Below, piece by piece: positions 18,434-29,100 of a DNA stretch of 64,000 bases. This DNA comes from JBBQLG01 sp964251665. GTDB lineage: Bacteria > Bacteroidota > Bacteroidia > Cytophagales > Spirosomataceae. How positions within the stretch are numbered: the first letter of the stretch is position 1; the number at the start of each line of letters is the position of its first letter. The position numbers and the translations under genes are program-made. The notes beneath the pieces are model-generated. The model was not told where the DNA came from. It saw only the letters and a program-made list of their open reading frames with translations, and made no database searches. The DNA lies in contig CAXUKO010000025.1 in the NCBI GenBank assembly GCA_964251665.1, positions 17,375 to 81,374 of the forward strand, written 5' to 3'.

Positions 18434-19312
18434 CTACATGACCTTCTCCTGATGATCTTTCCGGTACTGAGCCGGTGACCGTCCGGTGATGAGCTGAAAT
18501 TGTTCGTAGAAGTTGGATACGTTGTTGAACCCACAGTCAAAACAGATGTCGCCCACTTTGGCGGGTGTTTCGATCAGCAGTTTGTGCGCGTAACCAATGC
18601 GCAGTTCGTTAATAAATCCCACAACCGTTTTATTGGTCCGGCTTTTAAAATAGCGGCAAAAGGCGGTCGGCGACATGTTGGCCTGCTCGGCTACATCCTC
18701 CAGCCGGAGCGGATTGAGAAACTGAGCCAGCATAAAGTCAAGTACCTTATTGAGCCGTACCATGTCACCCGCTTCCATCGATTGCGTGTAGCTCAGGGAA
18801 GACAGGGCCGTACAATGCTGACTATGCGCCAGGTCGTGCAGAATGTCCAGAAAGGTCATTAGCCGTTTGGCTCCCTGCTGCGAATGCGCTTTAAATATCT
18901 TGTCGGCTACGGACTGTTGCGTCTTCCCGTAAAAATGAATCCCCCGCCGGGCCCGCCCAAACAGGGTCTGAATGGGCTGCATCTCGGGTGTTTTAAAAAA
19001 AGGCTCCCCAAAACAATCGTCGCGAAACAAAATCACACGGGCTTTGGCCCGAAGGGGCGCTTCGTCGGCATAATGCCGGGTGCCGTTCTTCCAGACATGC
19101 GACAAATTCGATCCCACCAGCACCAGATCACCCGGCCCAAACCGGTCGATGCTGTCACCGACAAACCGCGTTCCTTCTCCTCCAACGATCAGTAGCAGCT
19201 CAATCTCCGGGTGAAAATGCCACGGGACGACAAAATAGGGCCGATCTACTTTCAGGATATTGTACGACTGGTCTTCGGCGACATGAATGCGTTGAAACAA
19301 CGGTTCGTGCAT
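18434..19312 (-). CDS. AraC-family transcriptional regulator with cupin sensor domain
   Basis: A 292-residue cytoplasmic regulator. The N-terminal half is an AraC-type cupin (VPWHFHPEIELLLIVGGEG, then FGPGDLVLVGSNLSHVW), expected to bind a small sugar-like ligand. The C-terminal 100 residues carry the double helix-turn-helix, ending DICFDCGFNNVSNFYEQF and GRSPAQYRKD. It is transcribed away from the sugar-acid operon that starts at 19582, from a shared 269-base spacer, which makes it the likely local regulator. Confidence 0.92.
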   Translation of the reverse strand: MHEPLFQRIHVAEDQSYNILKVDRPYFVVPWHFHPEIELLLIVGGEGTRFVGDSIDRFGPGDLVLVGSNLSHVWKNGTRHYADEAPLRAKARVILFRDDCFGEPFFKTPEMQPIQTLFGRARRGIHFYGKTQQSVADKIFKAHSQQGAKRLMTFLDILHDLAHSQHCTALSSLSYTQSMEAGDMVRLNKVLDFMLAQFLNPLRLEDVAEQANMSPTAFCRYFKSRTNKTVVGFINELRIGYAHKLLIETPAKVGDICFDCGFNNVSNFYEQFQLITGRSPAQYRKDHQEKVM

Positions 19313-19397
19313 AAAGGGATACAGTATAGTATGAATTTGGGTGGAAGAGAACAGCAGCTCTTGCTAAAATACCGGATAATTCTGGAAAGATAGCAAA

Positions 19398-19405
19398 CAA
19401 ATTTA
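19398..19405 (-). promoter_or_regulatory. Candidate -7 element for the AraC gene
   Basis: On the minus strand TAAATTTG matches TAnnTTTG, 86 bases before the AraC ATG. No TTG at the expected spacing. Confidence 0.35.
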
Positions 19406-19420
19406 CCTCCGCTCACGCGC

Positions 19421-19428
19421 TACTTTTG
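19421..19428 (+). promoter_or_regulatory. Candidate -7 element for the sugar-acid operon
   Basis: TACTTTTG matches TAnnTTTG, 154 bases before the GTG of the first operon gene and only 16 bases from the divergent -7 element of the AraC gene. No TTG lies at the expected distance, as might be the case for an activator-dependent promoter. Confidence 0.4.
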
Positions 19429-19581
19429 CTTCAGTAAATCCAACTAATTCTCAGGAATAGTCTATTTGACAATTGGCCGATTGCCACGGCGACGCAGCGA
19501 TTATCACCTCCGCAAACTATGGCTGGCAAGTTTAATGGGCCAGTCTGAAGAAAAGCAAAACCGTTTAAAATTTACCAACGA

Positions 19582-20793
19582 GTGAAAATTGAAAGCGCAA
19601 GAGTGGTCGTTTGTTCGCCGGGGCGGAATTTCGTCACCCTGCTCATCTATACCGATAGTGGTATTTACGGGCTGGGCGATGCAACGCTCAACGGGCGGGA
19701 ACTGGCGGTTGTGGCTTACCTCGAAGACCACCTGCTTCCCTGCCTGATCGGGCGGGACCCGTTCGACACGGAGGACATCTGGCAATATGGGTATCGGGGT
19801 CCCTACTGGCGACGCGGTCCGGTTACGATGGCGGCTGTGGGGGCTGTCGACATGGCCCTTTGGGATATTAAGGGAAAAGCACTCAACACGCCCGTTTACA
19901 ACCTGCTGGGCGGACGCAGCCGCCACAAACTGCTGGCCTACACCCACGCCAGCGGCACGACGCCGGATGATACCCTCGAACAAATAGCGCAGGAAGTAGC
20001 ACGCGGCTACCGGGCCATCCGGGTGCAGAGTGGCGTGCCGGGCCTTGCCTCCGTCTATGGCGTGGCTACCGGCAAAGAGGCTTACGAACCGGCTGTCCGG
20101 GGCGGTTTACCCAGCGAAGAGGTCTGGGATACGGCCAGATACCTGAACGTTGTACCAACGCTATTCGGACAGGTTCGCGCTCAGTTTGGCGATGACCTGC
20201 ACCTGCTTCACGACAGTCACCACCGCCTGACGCCCAACGAAGCGGCCCGGCTGGGCAAAGAACTCGAACCGTTTCATCTGTTCTGGCTGGAAGACACCAT
20301 TACGGGCGAATTACAGGAAGGGTTCCGCCACCTGCGACGGCATACAACGACGCCCCTGGCGGTAGGCGAAGTGTTCAACTCGGTGTATGACTGCACCACC
20401 CTGTTGACCGAACAACTGATTGACTACCTGCGGATAACAGTCTCGCACGGCGGTGGCCTGACGCCCCTGCTCAAGATTGCCGCGCTGGCCGACGTCTATC
20501 ACGTCCGAATGGGGTGTCACGGGGCTACCGACATGTCGCCGGTTTGTCTAGCAGCTGCCCTGCAGGTTGATACCGCCATTCACAATTTCGGCATTCAGGA
20601 GCACATGCGGCATAACGACCTCACGGACGAGGTATTTCCGCACGACTACTATTTCGAGGACGGGTATCTGTATGTAACCGATAAACCCGGTTTGGGCGTC
20701 GACTTTAACGAAGCATTAGCCGCGAAATATCCCTACCAACGGGCCTACCTGCCCGTGAACCGGCTGACCGATGGCACTTTAACGAACTGGTAA
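19582..20793 (+). CDS. manD: ManD/RspA-family enolase-superfamily dehydratase (probable D-mannonate dehydratase)
   Basis: A 403-residue enolase-superfamily enzyme. The N-terminal capping domain (MKIESARVVVCSPGRNFVTL) and the barrel are complete. Marks of the ManD/RspA subgroup are YRGPYWRRGPVTMAA, AIRVQSGVPG, the metal-ligand Asp in LLHDSHHRLTP, the Glu in FWLEDTI and in VGEVFNSVYD, and the late MGCHGATDMSPV segment. D-mannonate dehydratase makes 2-keto-3-deoxygluconate in hexuronate breakdown; some subgroup members have other or very low activities, so the substrate is an inference supported by the neighbouring SDR, lactonase and GH2 genes. The start is a GTG. The SDR gene follows after 2 bases. 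Confidence 0.88.
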   Translation: MKIESARVVVCSPGRNFVTLLIYTDSGIYGLGDATLNGRELAVVAYLEDHLLPCLIGRDPFDTEDIWQYGYRGPYWRRGPVTMAAVGAVDMALWDIKGKALNTPVYNLLGGRSRHKLLAYTHASGTTPDDTLEQIAQEVARGYRAIRVQSGVPGLASVYGVATGKEAYEPAVRGGLPSEEVWDTARYLNVVPTLFGQVRAQFGDDLHLLHDSHHRLTPNEAARLGKELEPFHLFWLEDTITGELQEGFRHLRRHTTTPLAVGEVFNSVYDCTTLLTEQLIDYLRITVSHGGGLTPLLKIAALADVYHVRMGCHGATDMSPVCLAAALQVDTAIHNFGIQEHMRHNDLTDEVFPHDYYFEDGYLYVTDKPGLGVDFNEALAAKYPYQRAYLPVNRLTDGTLTNW

Positions 20794-20795
20794 CG

Positions 20796-21572
20796 ATGCA
20801 GAACGAGCGAAAAGTAGCCCTTATTACGGGGGGCGCAAAAGGGATTGGCCGGGCTACGGCGGAGATTTTTGTTCGCGAAGGCGTCGACGTCATCTTGGTG
20901 GATACTGACGAGAAAGCGGGTCGGGACGTGCAGCAGCAACTGCATCCCAACGCCTTGTTTTTGAAAGCGGACGTAACCGATGCGGGGGCCGTACAGCAGG
21001 TTGTTGACACGGGCGTAGCGCACTTTGGCCGGCTGGATTATGTGGTCAACAATGCCGGAATTATCCGGTACGCCACCGCCACTACCTGCACCGAAGATGA
21101 ATGGGATCAGGTGATGAACACGAACCTGAAAGCCGCGTTTCTGTGCGCCAAATATGCCATTCCGTTCATGGAGCAGGGGGTTATTATCAACGTGGCCAGT
21201 GCGCAGTCGTTTATCAGTTCGGCGAATATGGTGCATTATACAACGGCTAAAACCGCCCTGTTGGGGCTTACCCGCAGTTTGGCCATTGATTTTGCTCCGC
21301 ACATCCGCACCATCGCCGTTTGCCCCGGCACCGTCGATACACCCATGGCCCGCAATGCCTGGGCTACCGCCGACGACCCCGAAGCGGTACATCAGGAAAG
21401 CATTGGTATGCACCCCCTTCAGCGCATTGCCAGGCCTCAGGAAGTGGGTGAACTGATTGTATTTCTCTGTGGCGACAAAGCCGCCTTCATTACGGGGCAG
21501 GCCATTCGGATCGACGGGGGGCTGGGTATCGCGGTGCCCGGCAGCGTAAAAGAAGCTGTTCATGAAAACTAA
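20796..21572 (+). CDS. SDR-family oxidoreductase
   Basis: A 258-residue classical short-chain dehydrogenase. The cofactor loop GGAKGIGR is at residues 11-18, the NNAG motif follows in VVNNAGIIRYA, and the catalytic Tyr-x3-Lys is HYTTAK (Tyr148, Lys152). The acidic residue after beta-2 (VILVDTD) suggests NAD+ rather than NADP+. The C-terminus GQAIRIDGGLGI is typical. In this operon it probably oxidises or reduces a sugar acid (for example a gluconate or uronate step), but the sequence does not fix the substrate. It overlaps the next gene by 11 bases. Confidence 0.9.
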   Translation: MQNERKVALITGGAKGIGRATAEIFVREGVDVILVDTDEKAGRDVQQQLHPNALFLKADVTDAGAVQQVVDTGVAHFGRLDYVVNNAGIIRYATATTCTEDEWDQVMNTNLKAAFLCAKYAIPFMEQGVIINVASAQSFISSANMVHYTTAKTALLGLTRSLAIDFAPHIRTIAVCPGTVDTPMARNAWATADDPEAVHQESIGMHPLQRIARPQEVGELIVFLCGDKAAFITGQAIRIDGGLGIAVPGSVKEAVHEN

Positions 21573-22902
21573 CGCCCTGCTCATTAGCCTGGTAGCCGCC
21601 TGCGGGGGGCTGCTGTTTGGGTTCGACACGGCCGTTATCGCCGGGGTGACGCCCTACATTAAACCGGCCTTCGCCCTCGACGACCTGGGGTTGGGCTGGG
21701 CAGTAAGCAGCGTGCTGGTGGGTTGCCTGGTCGGTACGCAACTGGCCGGACGACCCAGCGAACGGATTGGCCGTAAAAAGATGCTGATGGTCACGGCCCT
21801 GTTGTTTTTCGTCGGGGCCTTGGGCTCGGCAATGGCCGCTACCTTCACAGGTTTTATTGCCTTTCGGATGCTTGGGGGCGTTGCCGTGGGCGCGGCTTCG
21901 GCCCTGTCGCCGGTGTATATCGCCGAACTGGCCCCGCCCGCCGACCGGGGCCGGTTGGTATCGGTCAATCAACTGGCCCTGGTCATTGGGATTCTGCTGG
22001 CCTTTTTCTCGAACTACTGGCTGATCGCTATGGGCGCCGACAACTGGCCGGGCCACGCCTGGCGGTACATGCTGGGCGTAGGGGCTGTACCGGCCGCCCT
22101 GTTTCTGTTCTGCCTGTTTTTCGTACCCGAAAGCCCGCGCTGGCTCCTGAGCAAAGGGCGCCGGAGCGAAGCCCTGTCGGCGCTGCACCGGGTCGTTTCT
22201 CCGGCCGAAGCCGAAAGGGAGATTGCCCAAATGGAGCAGTCGATGGACCAAATGCCAACGGGCCGAATCGGTGCGCTGTTTACCACCCGCCATCGCCGGT
22301 TGCTGCTGGTGGGTGTCGTGCTGGCCGTATTGCAGCAGGCAACGGGTATCAACGCCATCCTCTATTACGCACCCATCATATTTGGGAAAGCCGGAGCCGG
22401 TACGTCGGTGGCCCTGTTGCAAACCATCGCCGTTGGTTTCGTCAATCTGGCCTTCACCGTAATTGCCATGATTACGATTGACCGGGCGGGTCGGCGACCG
22501 TTGCTGAAAGGCGGCTTCATTAGCATGAGTATTTTCCTGTTGCTGCTGTCGGGTCTGTTCTTTGCCGGTAGGCTCGAAGGCTACGGCGTACTGGTCTTTA
22601 TCCTGGGGTTTATTGCCGCGTTTGCGGTTTCCTCGGGGCCGGTTACGTGGGTGATTATCTCGGAGATTTACCCCAATCAGATTCGCGGAATGGCGGTTTC
22701 GGTGGCTACGCTGGCACTTTGGGTGGCCAACTTTGTCGTCTCCTATACCTTTCCGCTGTTACTGGCGCACCTACAGGGCGGCTACACCTTTCTGATCTAT
22801 GCCGGGATTAATCTGCTTGGGTTTGTCTTCGTATCGGCCTTCGTGCCCGAAACCAAAGGCAAGTCGCTGGAGGAGTTGGAAACCATACTGGCGACTACTT
22901 AA
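21562..22902 (+). CDS. MFS sugar porter
   Basis: A 446-residue inner-membrane transporter with about 12 helices. Sugar-porter signatures are GGLLFGFDTAVIAG in helix 1, RLVSVNQLALVIGIL, the loop motif PESPRWLL after helix 6, QQATGINAILYYAP in helix 7, and the C-terminal PETKGKSLEELE. The family imports hexoses, pentoses and related sugars by proton symport. The start ATG overlaps the SDR 3' end by 11 bases, a sign of translational coupling. It probably brings in the sugar acid or its parent sugar released by the GH2 enzyme. Confidence 0.93.
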   Translation: MKTNALLISLVAACGGLLFGFDTAVIAGVTPYIKPAFALDDLGLGWAVSSVLVGCLVGTQLAGRPSERIGRKKMLMVTALLFFVGALGSAMAATFTGFIAFRMLGGVAVGAASALSPVYIAELAPPADRGRLVSVNQLALVIGILLAFFSNYWLIAMGADNWPGHAWRYMLGVGAVPAALFLFCLFFVPESPRWLLSKGRRSEALSALHRVVSPAEAEREIAQMEQSMDQMPTGRIGALFTTRHRRLLLVGVVLAVLQQATGINAILYYAPIIFGKAGAGTSVALLQTIAVGFVNLAFTVIAMITIDRAGRRPLLKGGFISMSIFLLLLSGLFFAGRLEGYGVLVFILGFIAAFAVSSGPVTWVIISEIYPNQIRGMAVSVATLALWVANFVVSYTFPLLLAHLQGGYTFLIYAGINLLGFVFVSAFVPETKGKSLEELETILATT

Positions 22903-22914
22903 CCAGCCCGAACG

Positions 22915-23799
22915 ATGTATGCGATAACGCCACGCTTTGCGGTTGACACCGAACACGGTGAAGGGCCACTTTGGGACCCGGTGGGTCAGACGCTGTATTG
23001 GGTCGATCTGTTGCAGGGGCTGTTCTTTACGGCCAACCCCGCTACCGGGTACGTCAGCAGCCGGACGGTGGGCCAGCCGCTGGGTGTATTGGCCCTACGC
23101 GAACAGGGTGGCCTTGTCATGGCCCTGCGGGATGGATTTGCCCTGTTCGACGAAACAACGAACGAGTTGACCTGGCTGGCCCGCCCCGAAGCTGACCGCC
23201 CGGATACCCGCCTGCCGCCAACACGTTTCAACGAAGGAGCCGTTGATCCGGCGGGGCGGTTTCTGGCCGGGACAATGACGTTTGATGCCAGCCAGAACAT
23301 CGGCAATTTATACGGCCTGGATACCGATAGAAGCGTACAGCGGCTTGAAGAAAATTTATACGTGCCCAATGGCATGAACTGGAGCCTCGACGAAAAAACA
23401 TTCTTCCTGACCGATACCGGCAACCATGTCATTTACGCCTACGACTACGATGTTCAATCCGGCACAATGGCCAATCGCAGGGATTTTATCCGCTTCCGCG
23501 ACGATGAATTTCCCGATGGCATGGCCGTCGATACGGACGGTGGATTCTGGATAGCGATGTGGAGCGGAGGGTGTGTCTGCCGGTTCGATGCGTCGGGTAA
23601 ACACCTGGAGACGATTGCCTTGCCGGTTTCCCATCCGACCAGTTGCTGCTTCGGTGGCCCGGACATGAACGAACTTTTTATCACAACTTCCCGGCTGGCG
23701 CTAGCCGAAACCGAACGACAGGCCCAGCCGCTGGCGGGTCGATTGCTGCATCTGACAACAAATGTAACGGGACGAGTACAGCGACGGTATCGGGGGTAA
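22915..23799 (+). CDS. SMP-30/gluconolactonase-family lactonase
   Basis: A 294-residue six-bladed beta-propeller of the SMP-30/gluconolaconase/LRE family. The metal-ligand Glu lies in DTEHGEGPLWDP near the start; other ligands are in TRFNEGAVDPAGRFLAG, YVPNGMNWSLDEKTF and FPDGMAVDTDGGFWIA. Such enzymes open aldonolactones to aldonic acids with Ca2+ or Zn2+. No signal peptide, so cytoplasmic, 12 bases after the transporter gene. It fits an oxidative route in which a sugar is oxidised to a lactone, opened, and dehydrated by the ManD-type enzyme. Confidence 0.92.
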   Translation: MYAITPRFAVDTEHGEGPLWDPVGQTLYWVDLLQGLFFTANPATGYVSSRTVGQPLGVLALREQGGLVMALRDGFALFDETTNELTWLARPEADRPDTRLPPTRFNEGAVDPAGRFLAGTMTFDASQNIGNLYGLDTDRSVQRLEENLYVPNGMNWSLDEKTFFLTDTGNHVIYAYDYDVQSGTMANRRDFIRFRDDEFPDGMAVDTDGGFWIAMWSGGCVCRFDASGKHLETIALPVSHPTSCCFGGPDMNELFITTSRLALAETERQAQPLAGRLLHLTTNVTGRVQRRYRG

Positions 23800-23841
23800 T
23801 CTTTTGATAAACCGGCTACATGCGTTTAACAGCTATTTTCT

Positions 23842-26085
23842 ATGAACAAAATCATACTCTTTGCCTTGTTCCTGGCTACTCAGGCCGTAGCCGATCCGGT
23901 GCGCGATACATTGATGTTGAATGGAAGCTGGCAATTTGACCAGACCGAGAAAGCGTTTCCGCCCGCGCGCTTCACCCGCACCATTCCGGTGCCGGGCCTG
24001 ATTCACCTCGCCGAACCCAAAATTCCGGACTACGACGTGTTTTTCCGCAAACCGGAGGGCGTTACGTACAGCCATGACCATAACGTGGAAGAACAGAACT
24101 ACACGCCCAAGTACAGTTGGTATCGGCGCACATTTACCGTTCCGCAACAACAGGAAAAGGCCCAGGCGGTACTGACGATTCGGAAAAGCCAATACGTAAC
24201 CAGACTGTTCATCAACGGCATGGAAGTTGGCTCCTCCATGGAATGTTATACGCCCGTTGAGTTCCCGATTACGAAATACCTCAAACCGGGCGGGGAAAAC
24301 GAGGTGCTGATTCAGGTGGGCGACCGGGCGTGGCTCCCCAGTCAGGCGGCCGGCAGCACCGATAAGGAAAAGGTGCAGTACCTGCCCGGCATCTGGGACG
24401 ACGTGTTTATCACCTTCACCCGGAAATTTCGCGTCAACCGGATGCTGATGTTGCCCAATCTGGCCGAGAAAAAAGTGACGGCTAAGCTGCTCATCCGGAG
24501 TTTTTACCCGCCCCAACTGATGTTTGGCGCGTCGATTTACGATACCTGTGCCATCCAGATCGATATTTATGAGGCCAGATCAGGTAAAAAAATAGCGGGC
24601 GGAACGCGGAGAGTTGCCGTCAAAGGCGACAACCTGACCGAAGTGAGTCTCGACATTCCCATCGGCGCGGCCCACCTCTGGACGCCCGACGATCCGTTTC
24701 TGTACACGGCCACCGTGCGGCTGGCCGACAAAAATCAGCCCAGCGACGAAGCGACCAAACGGTTCGGCATGCGCGAATTTGGGCGGCAGGGCAAGTACTT
24801 CACCCTCAATGGGGAGAAAATAATCCTGCGCGGGACGAACATCACGCTCCACCGTTTTTTTGAAGACCCCGAATGCCGCGCCCTGCCCTGGAACCGCGCC
24901 TGGGTCACGAAACTATTAGCCGAACTGCCCAAACAGGCGCATTGGAATACCATGCGGATCTGCGTGGGGCTGGTACCGGATTTCTGGTACGACATTGCCG
25001 ACGAGAACGGGCTGATGCTGCAAAACGAGTGGCTCTACTGGCAAAATCACGGCTGGGATGAGCAGATCCGGCAGGAATATACCAACTGGGTCTGGACCGA
25101 CGGCAACCATCCGAGCATCGTGATCTGGGATGCCATCAACGAAAACTGGGACAGCTATATCGGCACGAAACTGATTCCCGATCTGAAAAAACTCGACCCC
25201 ACCCGCATCTGGGATTCGGGCTTTATGACCACCGACGAACTGGGCGCGGGCGACGATATGGACGAGCCGCACCCGTATCCCGACATTTCTACCAACCCCG
25301 AGTATGCCCCGTTCCGCGACAAAAACCCGTATCCGCTGGGCAAACTGAGCGACCCGGTGGCCGAGTGGAGCGACAAGTTTCACAAAAGTACGGTACCCCA
25401 ATTGGCCAACGAATACGGCTGGATGTGGCTCTGGCGCGACGGTACGCCCTCGAAACTGACCGTCAGGAACTACGATTACTACCTCGGTGCGGGGGCAACC
25501 AACGCCCAGCGCCAGGCGTTGCAGGCGTATTGGCTGCAACTGCAAACCGAGTGGCTGCGGGCCGAGCGGTCGCTGGCGGGGGTGCTGCATTTCTGTTACC
25601 TGACCAACAACTACGGCTTCACGGGCGATGATTTCACCGGGCCGATTGCCGACCTGCGGCCAGCGCCCCTTTTCAACTGGTTCCGGTATTGCTTTGCGCC
25701 CACGGCCGTTTTCATCGACCTCACCGACGAGCGGTACATGAAACACGTGCCACCCCACGCGCCGGGTTCATCGCTCACCGTTGACCTGATCGGGGTAAAC
25801 GATCCTTCTACCAGTGCCAGTGGTCAGGTGGTGCTGCGCCTGCTCGACTCGCGGGGTAAAGAGGTGCTCCGCCAAACCAAAGCCATTCAGATACCGCCCT
25901 ACGGCTCCCAAAAGCTACCCGTTACGCTTCGGCTGCCCGACAAACCGGATGGCTACCTGCTGCTGGCCGAATATACCCCCACCGGCCCGGCCAAAGCGGC
26001 ACCGGTGCTGAGCCGACGGTACGTAAAAGTTGGTCAGACGGGCCAGCCGTATGCATTCTATGAACTACCTAATCCGATAAACTAA
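23842..26085 (+). CDS. Exported GH2-family glycoside hydrolase
   Basis: A 747-residue retaining glycosidase with a signal peptide (MNKIILFALFLATQAVA). Order: GH2 sugar-binding jelly roll (about 25-210), immunoglobulin-like domain (about 215-310), TIM barrel (about 312-640) and a C-terminal beta domain. The acid/base is Glu434 in IWDAINENWDS after the family motif DGNHPSIVIW; the likely nucleophile is Glu524 in LANEYGWMW. Known GH2 activities include beta-galactosidase, beta-glucuronidase and beta-mannosidase; the IWDAINEN form differs from the usual GNE of beta-galactosidases. In an operon for sugar acids a beta-glucuronidase-like role is plausible, not proven. Confidence 0.88.
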   Translation: MNKIILFALFLATQAVADPVRDTLMLNGSWQFDQTEKAFPPARFTRTIPVPGLIHLAEPKIPDYDVFFRKPEGVTYSHDHNVEEQNYTPKYSWYRRTFTVPQQQEKAQAVLTIRKSQYVTRLFINGMEVGSSMECYTPVEFPITKYLKPGGENEVLIQVGDRAWLPSQAAGSTDKEKVQYLPGIWDDVFITFTRKFRVNRMLMLPNLAEKKVTAKLLIRSFYPPQLMFGASIYDTCAIQIDIYEARSGKKIAGGTRRVAVKGDNLTEVSLDIPIGAAHLWTPDDPFLYTATVRLADKNQPSDEATKRFGMREFGRQGKYFTLNGEKIILRGTNITLHRFFEDPECRALPWNRAWVTKLLAELPKQAHWNTMRICVGLVPDFWYDIADENGLMLQNEWLYWQNHGWDEQIRQEYTNWVWTDGNHPSIVIWDAINENWDSYIGTKLIPDLKKLDPTRIWDSGFMTTDELGAGDDMDEPHPYPDISTNPEYAPFRDKNPYPLGKLSDPVAEWSDKFHKSTVPQLANEYGWMWLWRDGTPSKLTVRNYDYYLGAGATNAQRQALQAYWLQLQTEWLRAERSLAGVLHFCYLTNNYGFTGDDFTGPIADLRPAPLFNWFRYCFAPTAVFIDLTDERYMKHVPPHAPGSSLTVDLIGVNDPSTSASGQVVLRLLDSRGKEVLRQTKAIQIPPYGSQKLPVTLRLPDKPDGYLLLAEYTPTGPAKAAPVLSRRYVKVGQTGQPYAFYELPNPIN

Positions 26086-26133
26086 CCCGGAAAGACAATC
26101 GATACCCTTAAACCCTTAAACCAACTACCCTTT

Positions 26134-29100
26134 ATGAAAGCACTACTCTACAGGTGTCGGCGGACCATGCTGGTAGGCATGGGGTTGCTACTGGCAAGCC
26201 TGGCCAGTCAAGCTCAGGATAGCCGGATAACCGGTACGATAGCCGGGAGCGATGGGCCCATACCGGGTGCCAATGTGTTACTTAAAGGCACCGCGACGGG
26301 TACGTCGACGGATGCTGCCGGCAAATTCGCGTTATCGGTTAAGGGCGCCAACCCGGTGCTTGTGATCTCCGCCATTGGCTTTAAAAGTCAGGAAGTACAG
26401 GTTGGTAATCGGTCCACCCTCAACGTTCGGCTCGAAGACGATGCCACCGCACTGAATGAAGTTATCGTCACGGGCTACACCACCGACAGCCGTAAAGACA
26501 ATACCGGGGCCGTATCGACGGTTAAATCCCGCGATATAACCGTCACCCCCACCGGCAACGTCGAGCAGGTGTTTCAGGGGCGCGTATCGGGGGTCACCGT
26601 TATTTCCAGCGGCCAGCCCGGCACCAACAGCATTGTCCGCATTCGGGGGTTTGGCTCCTTCGGAAACAACCAGCCACTTTACGTTGTAGATGGCGTGCCG
26701 GTCAGCGACCAGTTCAACGGCATCAACTTTCTCAGCCCCGACGATATTGAGTCGACCACCGTTCTCAAGGATGCCGCTACCGCGTCCATTTATGGCGCCC
26801 GCGCGGCTGGCGGGGTCATTGTCATCACCACCAAACGGGGCGCTAAAAAAGCGGGAAAACTGACCGTCACGTACGACGGCTTATACGGCATAACAACGCC
26901 GGGGCACGGGCAGAAGATGCTTAATCCACAGCAACAGGCCGACTGGACATGGCAATCCCGCCGGAACGATATTTATGAGGCTGGCGGCACCATTGGCAAC
27001 GACAGTTTTACCGGGCTGGGGGGTGGTCAATACGGATCGGGACCAACGCCCGTATTGCCGGATTACCTCAACGTTGGCGGCACACCCGGCGTGGTAGGCA
27101 CCGTTGATCTGACTGCGGCCAAGGCACTCTACAATATAAACCCGGCTGCCGGTCCTATCTATCAGGTCGTGCGGGCCAACAAAACCGGAGACGGTACCGA
27201 CTGGTACGGGGCCATTACGCGCAATGCCCCTTTGTTGCGGAATACACTGGGCATTTCGGGCGGGAGCGACCACAGCCGGTTTTATGTTAGCTTCAGCGCT
27301 CAGAATCAGTCGGGTGTACTGCGAACGAACCAGTTCAACCGCTACACCCTCCGGGCCAATTCGGAATTTGATCTGCTGAAAAATCTCCGGCTGGGCGAAA
27401 ACCTGCAGCTGACCTACCGGCAGCAGCTCGGCCAGGTAGGCAATACCAACGGTCAGAGCACTCCGCAGGATGAGAACGTTATCTTACAGGCCTTCCAGAT
27501 TAACCCCATCATTCCCATTTATGATGAGTTCGGCGGCTACGCCGGTACGGCCGCCAAAGGCTTCAATGGCTCTCAGAACCCCGTGGCAACCCTCGACGGG
27601 ACGCGCAACAACAAGAACTTTCTGGCCAGTGCCTTCGGAAACGTGTATCTGGAATATGACCCCATTCCGGGGCTAACCCTGCGCAGCAGCCTCGGTGGTC
27701 AGTTCGGGTCCAGCTTTGCCAACTCCTACGTCCGGGCGACCTACGAAACGGCGCAGAACAACAGTACGTTTAGTTACACCGAAAATTACGGCTACAATCA
27801 GAACTGGACCCTGACCAACACCATCAACTACAAACGTCTGTTCGGGTTGCACAACATCGACGTACTGGCCGGGCAGGAAGCCCTGAACACCGGATCGGGC
27901 CGCAATGCCACCGGGTCGGGCATTAATCCCTTCTCCACCGATCCAAACTACGTTACCCTCAGTTCCGTATCCGGGACCGGGTTGAAACTGGCCAGCAGTA
28001 ACAGCTTGGGTGTCAATTTCTTATCGTTGTTTGGCCGGGTGCAGTACACCTACAACGACAAGTACACGCTCACCGGCGTTCTCCGGCGCGATGGCTCGTC
28101 GCGTTTCGGGGCCAACAGCCGCTACGGATTTTTTCCGGCCCTGTCGGCGGGCTGGACCCTCTCAAATGAAGCCTTTCTGAAAACGATACCCCTCATTTCC
28201 TACCTGCGTCTGCACGCCGGTTACGGCATCATGGGTAACTCCAACAACGTAGACCCCAACAATCAGTATAACCTGTACACCCAAAGTATCAGCCGGAGCT
28301 ACGATATCGGGACCACCAAGAGCAGTGTGTCGCCGGGTTTCGCCCGCAGCCAGATCGGCAATCCCGATGCCCGCTGGGAAACGGCCGCCACCAGCGATGT
28401 AGGCCTAGATGCGTCGCTGTTAAACGGTAAACTCGACGTGCAGGTCGATGTCTGGCGCAAAGACACGCGTGACCTGTTGTTTCAGGTGCCCCTGGCTGGT
28501 GTTGTGGGCAATAACGCCAATGCGCCATCCGTCAACATTGCCCGGATGCGCAACCAGGGCATCGACCTACAGCTGACCAACCGGGGCAACTTCACCCGCG
28601 ACCTGCGCTACGAGGTAATTCTGAATGGCAGTTTCCTGTCGAATGTGGTGCAGGCGCTGGCGCCGGGCGTTGCCAATTTCCAGCCGACCAACCTCCGCAA
28701 CATCAGCCCGGTGCAGATTCAGCCGGGCCTGCCCATCGCTTCCTTTTATGGCTACAAAGTGCTGGGCTTGTTTAACTCCAAAGAAGAGGTAGCCGCTGCT
28801 CCCACTCAGGATGGGGCAGGGCCCGGCCGCTTCCGCTACGCTGATGTGAATGGGGATGGCGTAATTGATGCCAAAGACCGGACGTATTTAGGCAGTCCGG
28901 TTCCCAAATTTACCGGTGGGCTGACCTTTATTGTGCGTTACAAAGGCTTTGATGTAGGGGCTTACCTATACACCTCCTTAGGCAGTAAAATTTATAACTT
29001 CTCGAAATGGTACATTGATTTCTACCCCTCCTTCACGGGGCAGGCTGTCAGTGCGCGGGTGCTTGACTCCTGGACACCGACCCATACCAACACCGACCAG

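Noticed and set aside
21490..22422. A 310-codon minus-strand frame
   Set aside because: Antisense of the SDR end and MFS transporter; composition rich in Gln, Gly and Pro, as expected of a reverse shadow.
24916..25758. A 280-codon minus-strand open frame
   Set aside because: Antisense of the GH2 gene with its catalytic residues; no protein-like motifs of its own.
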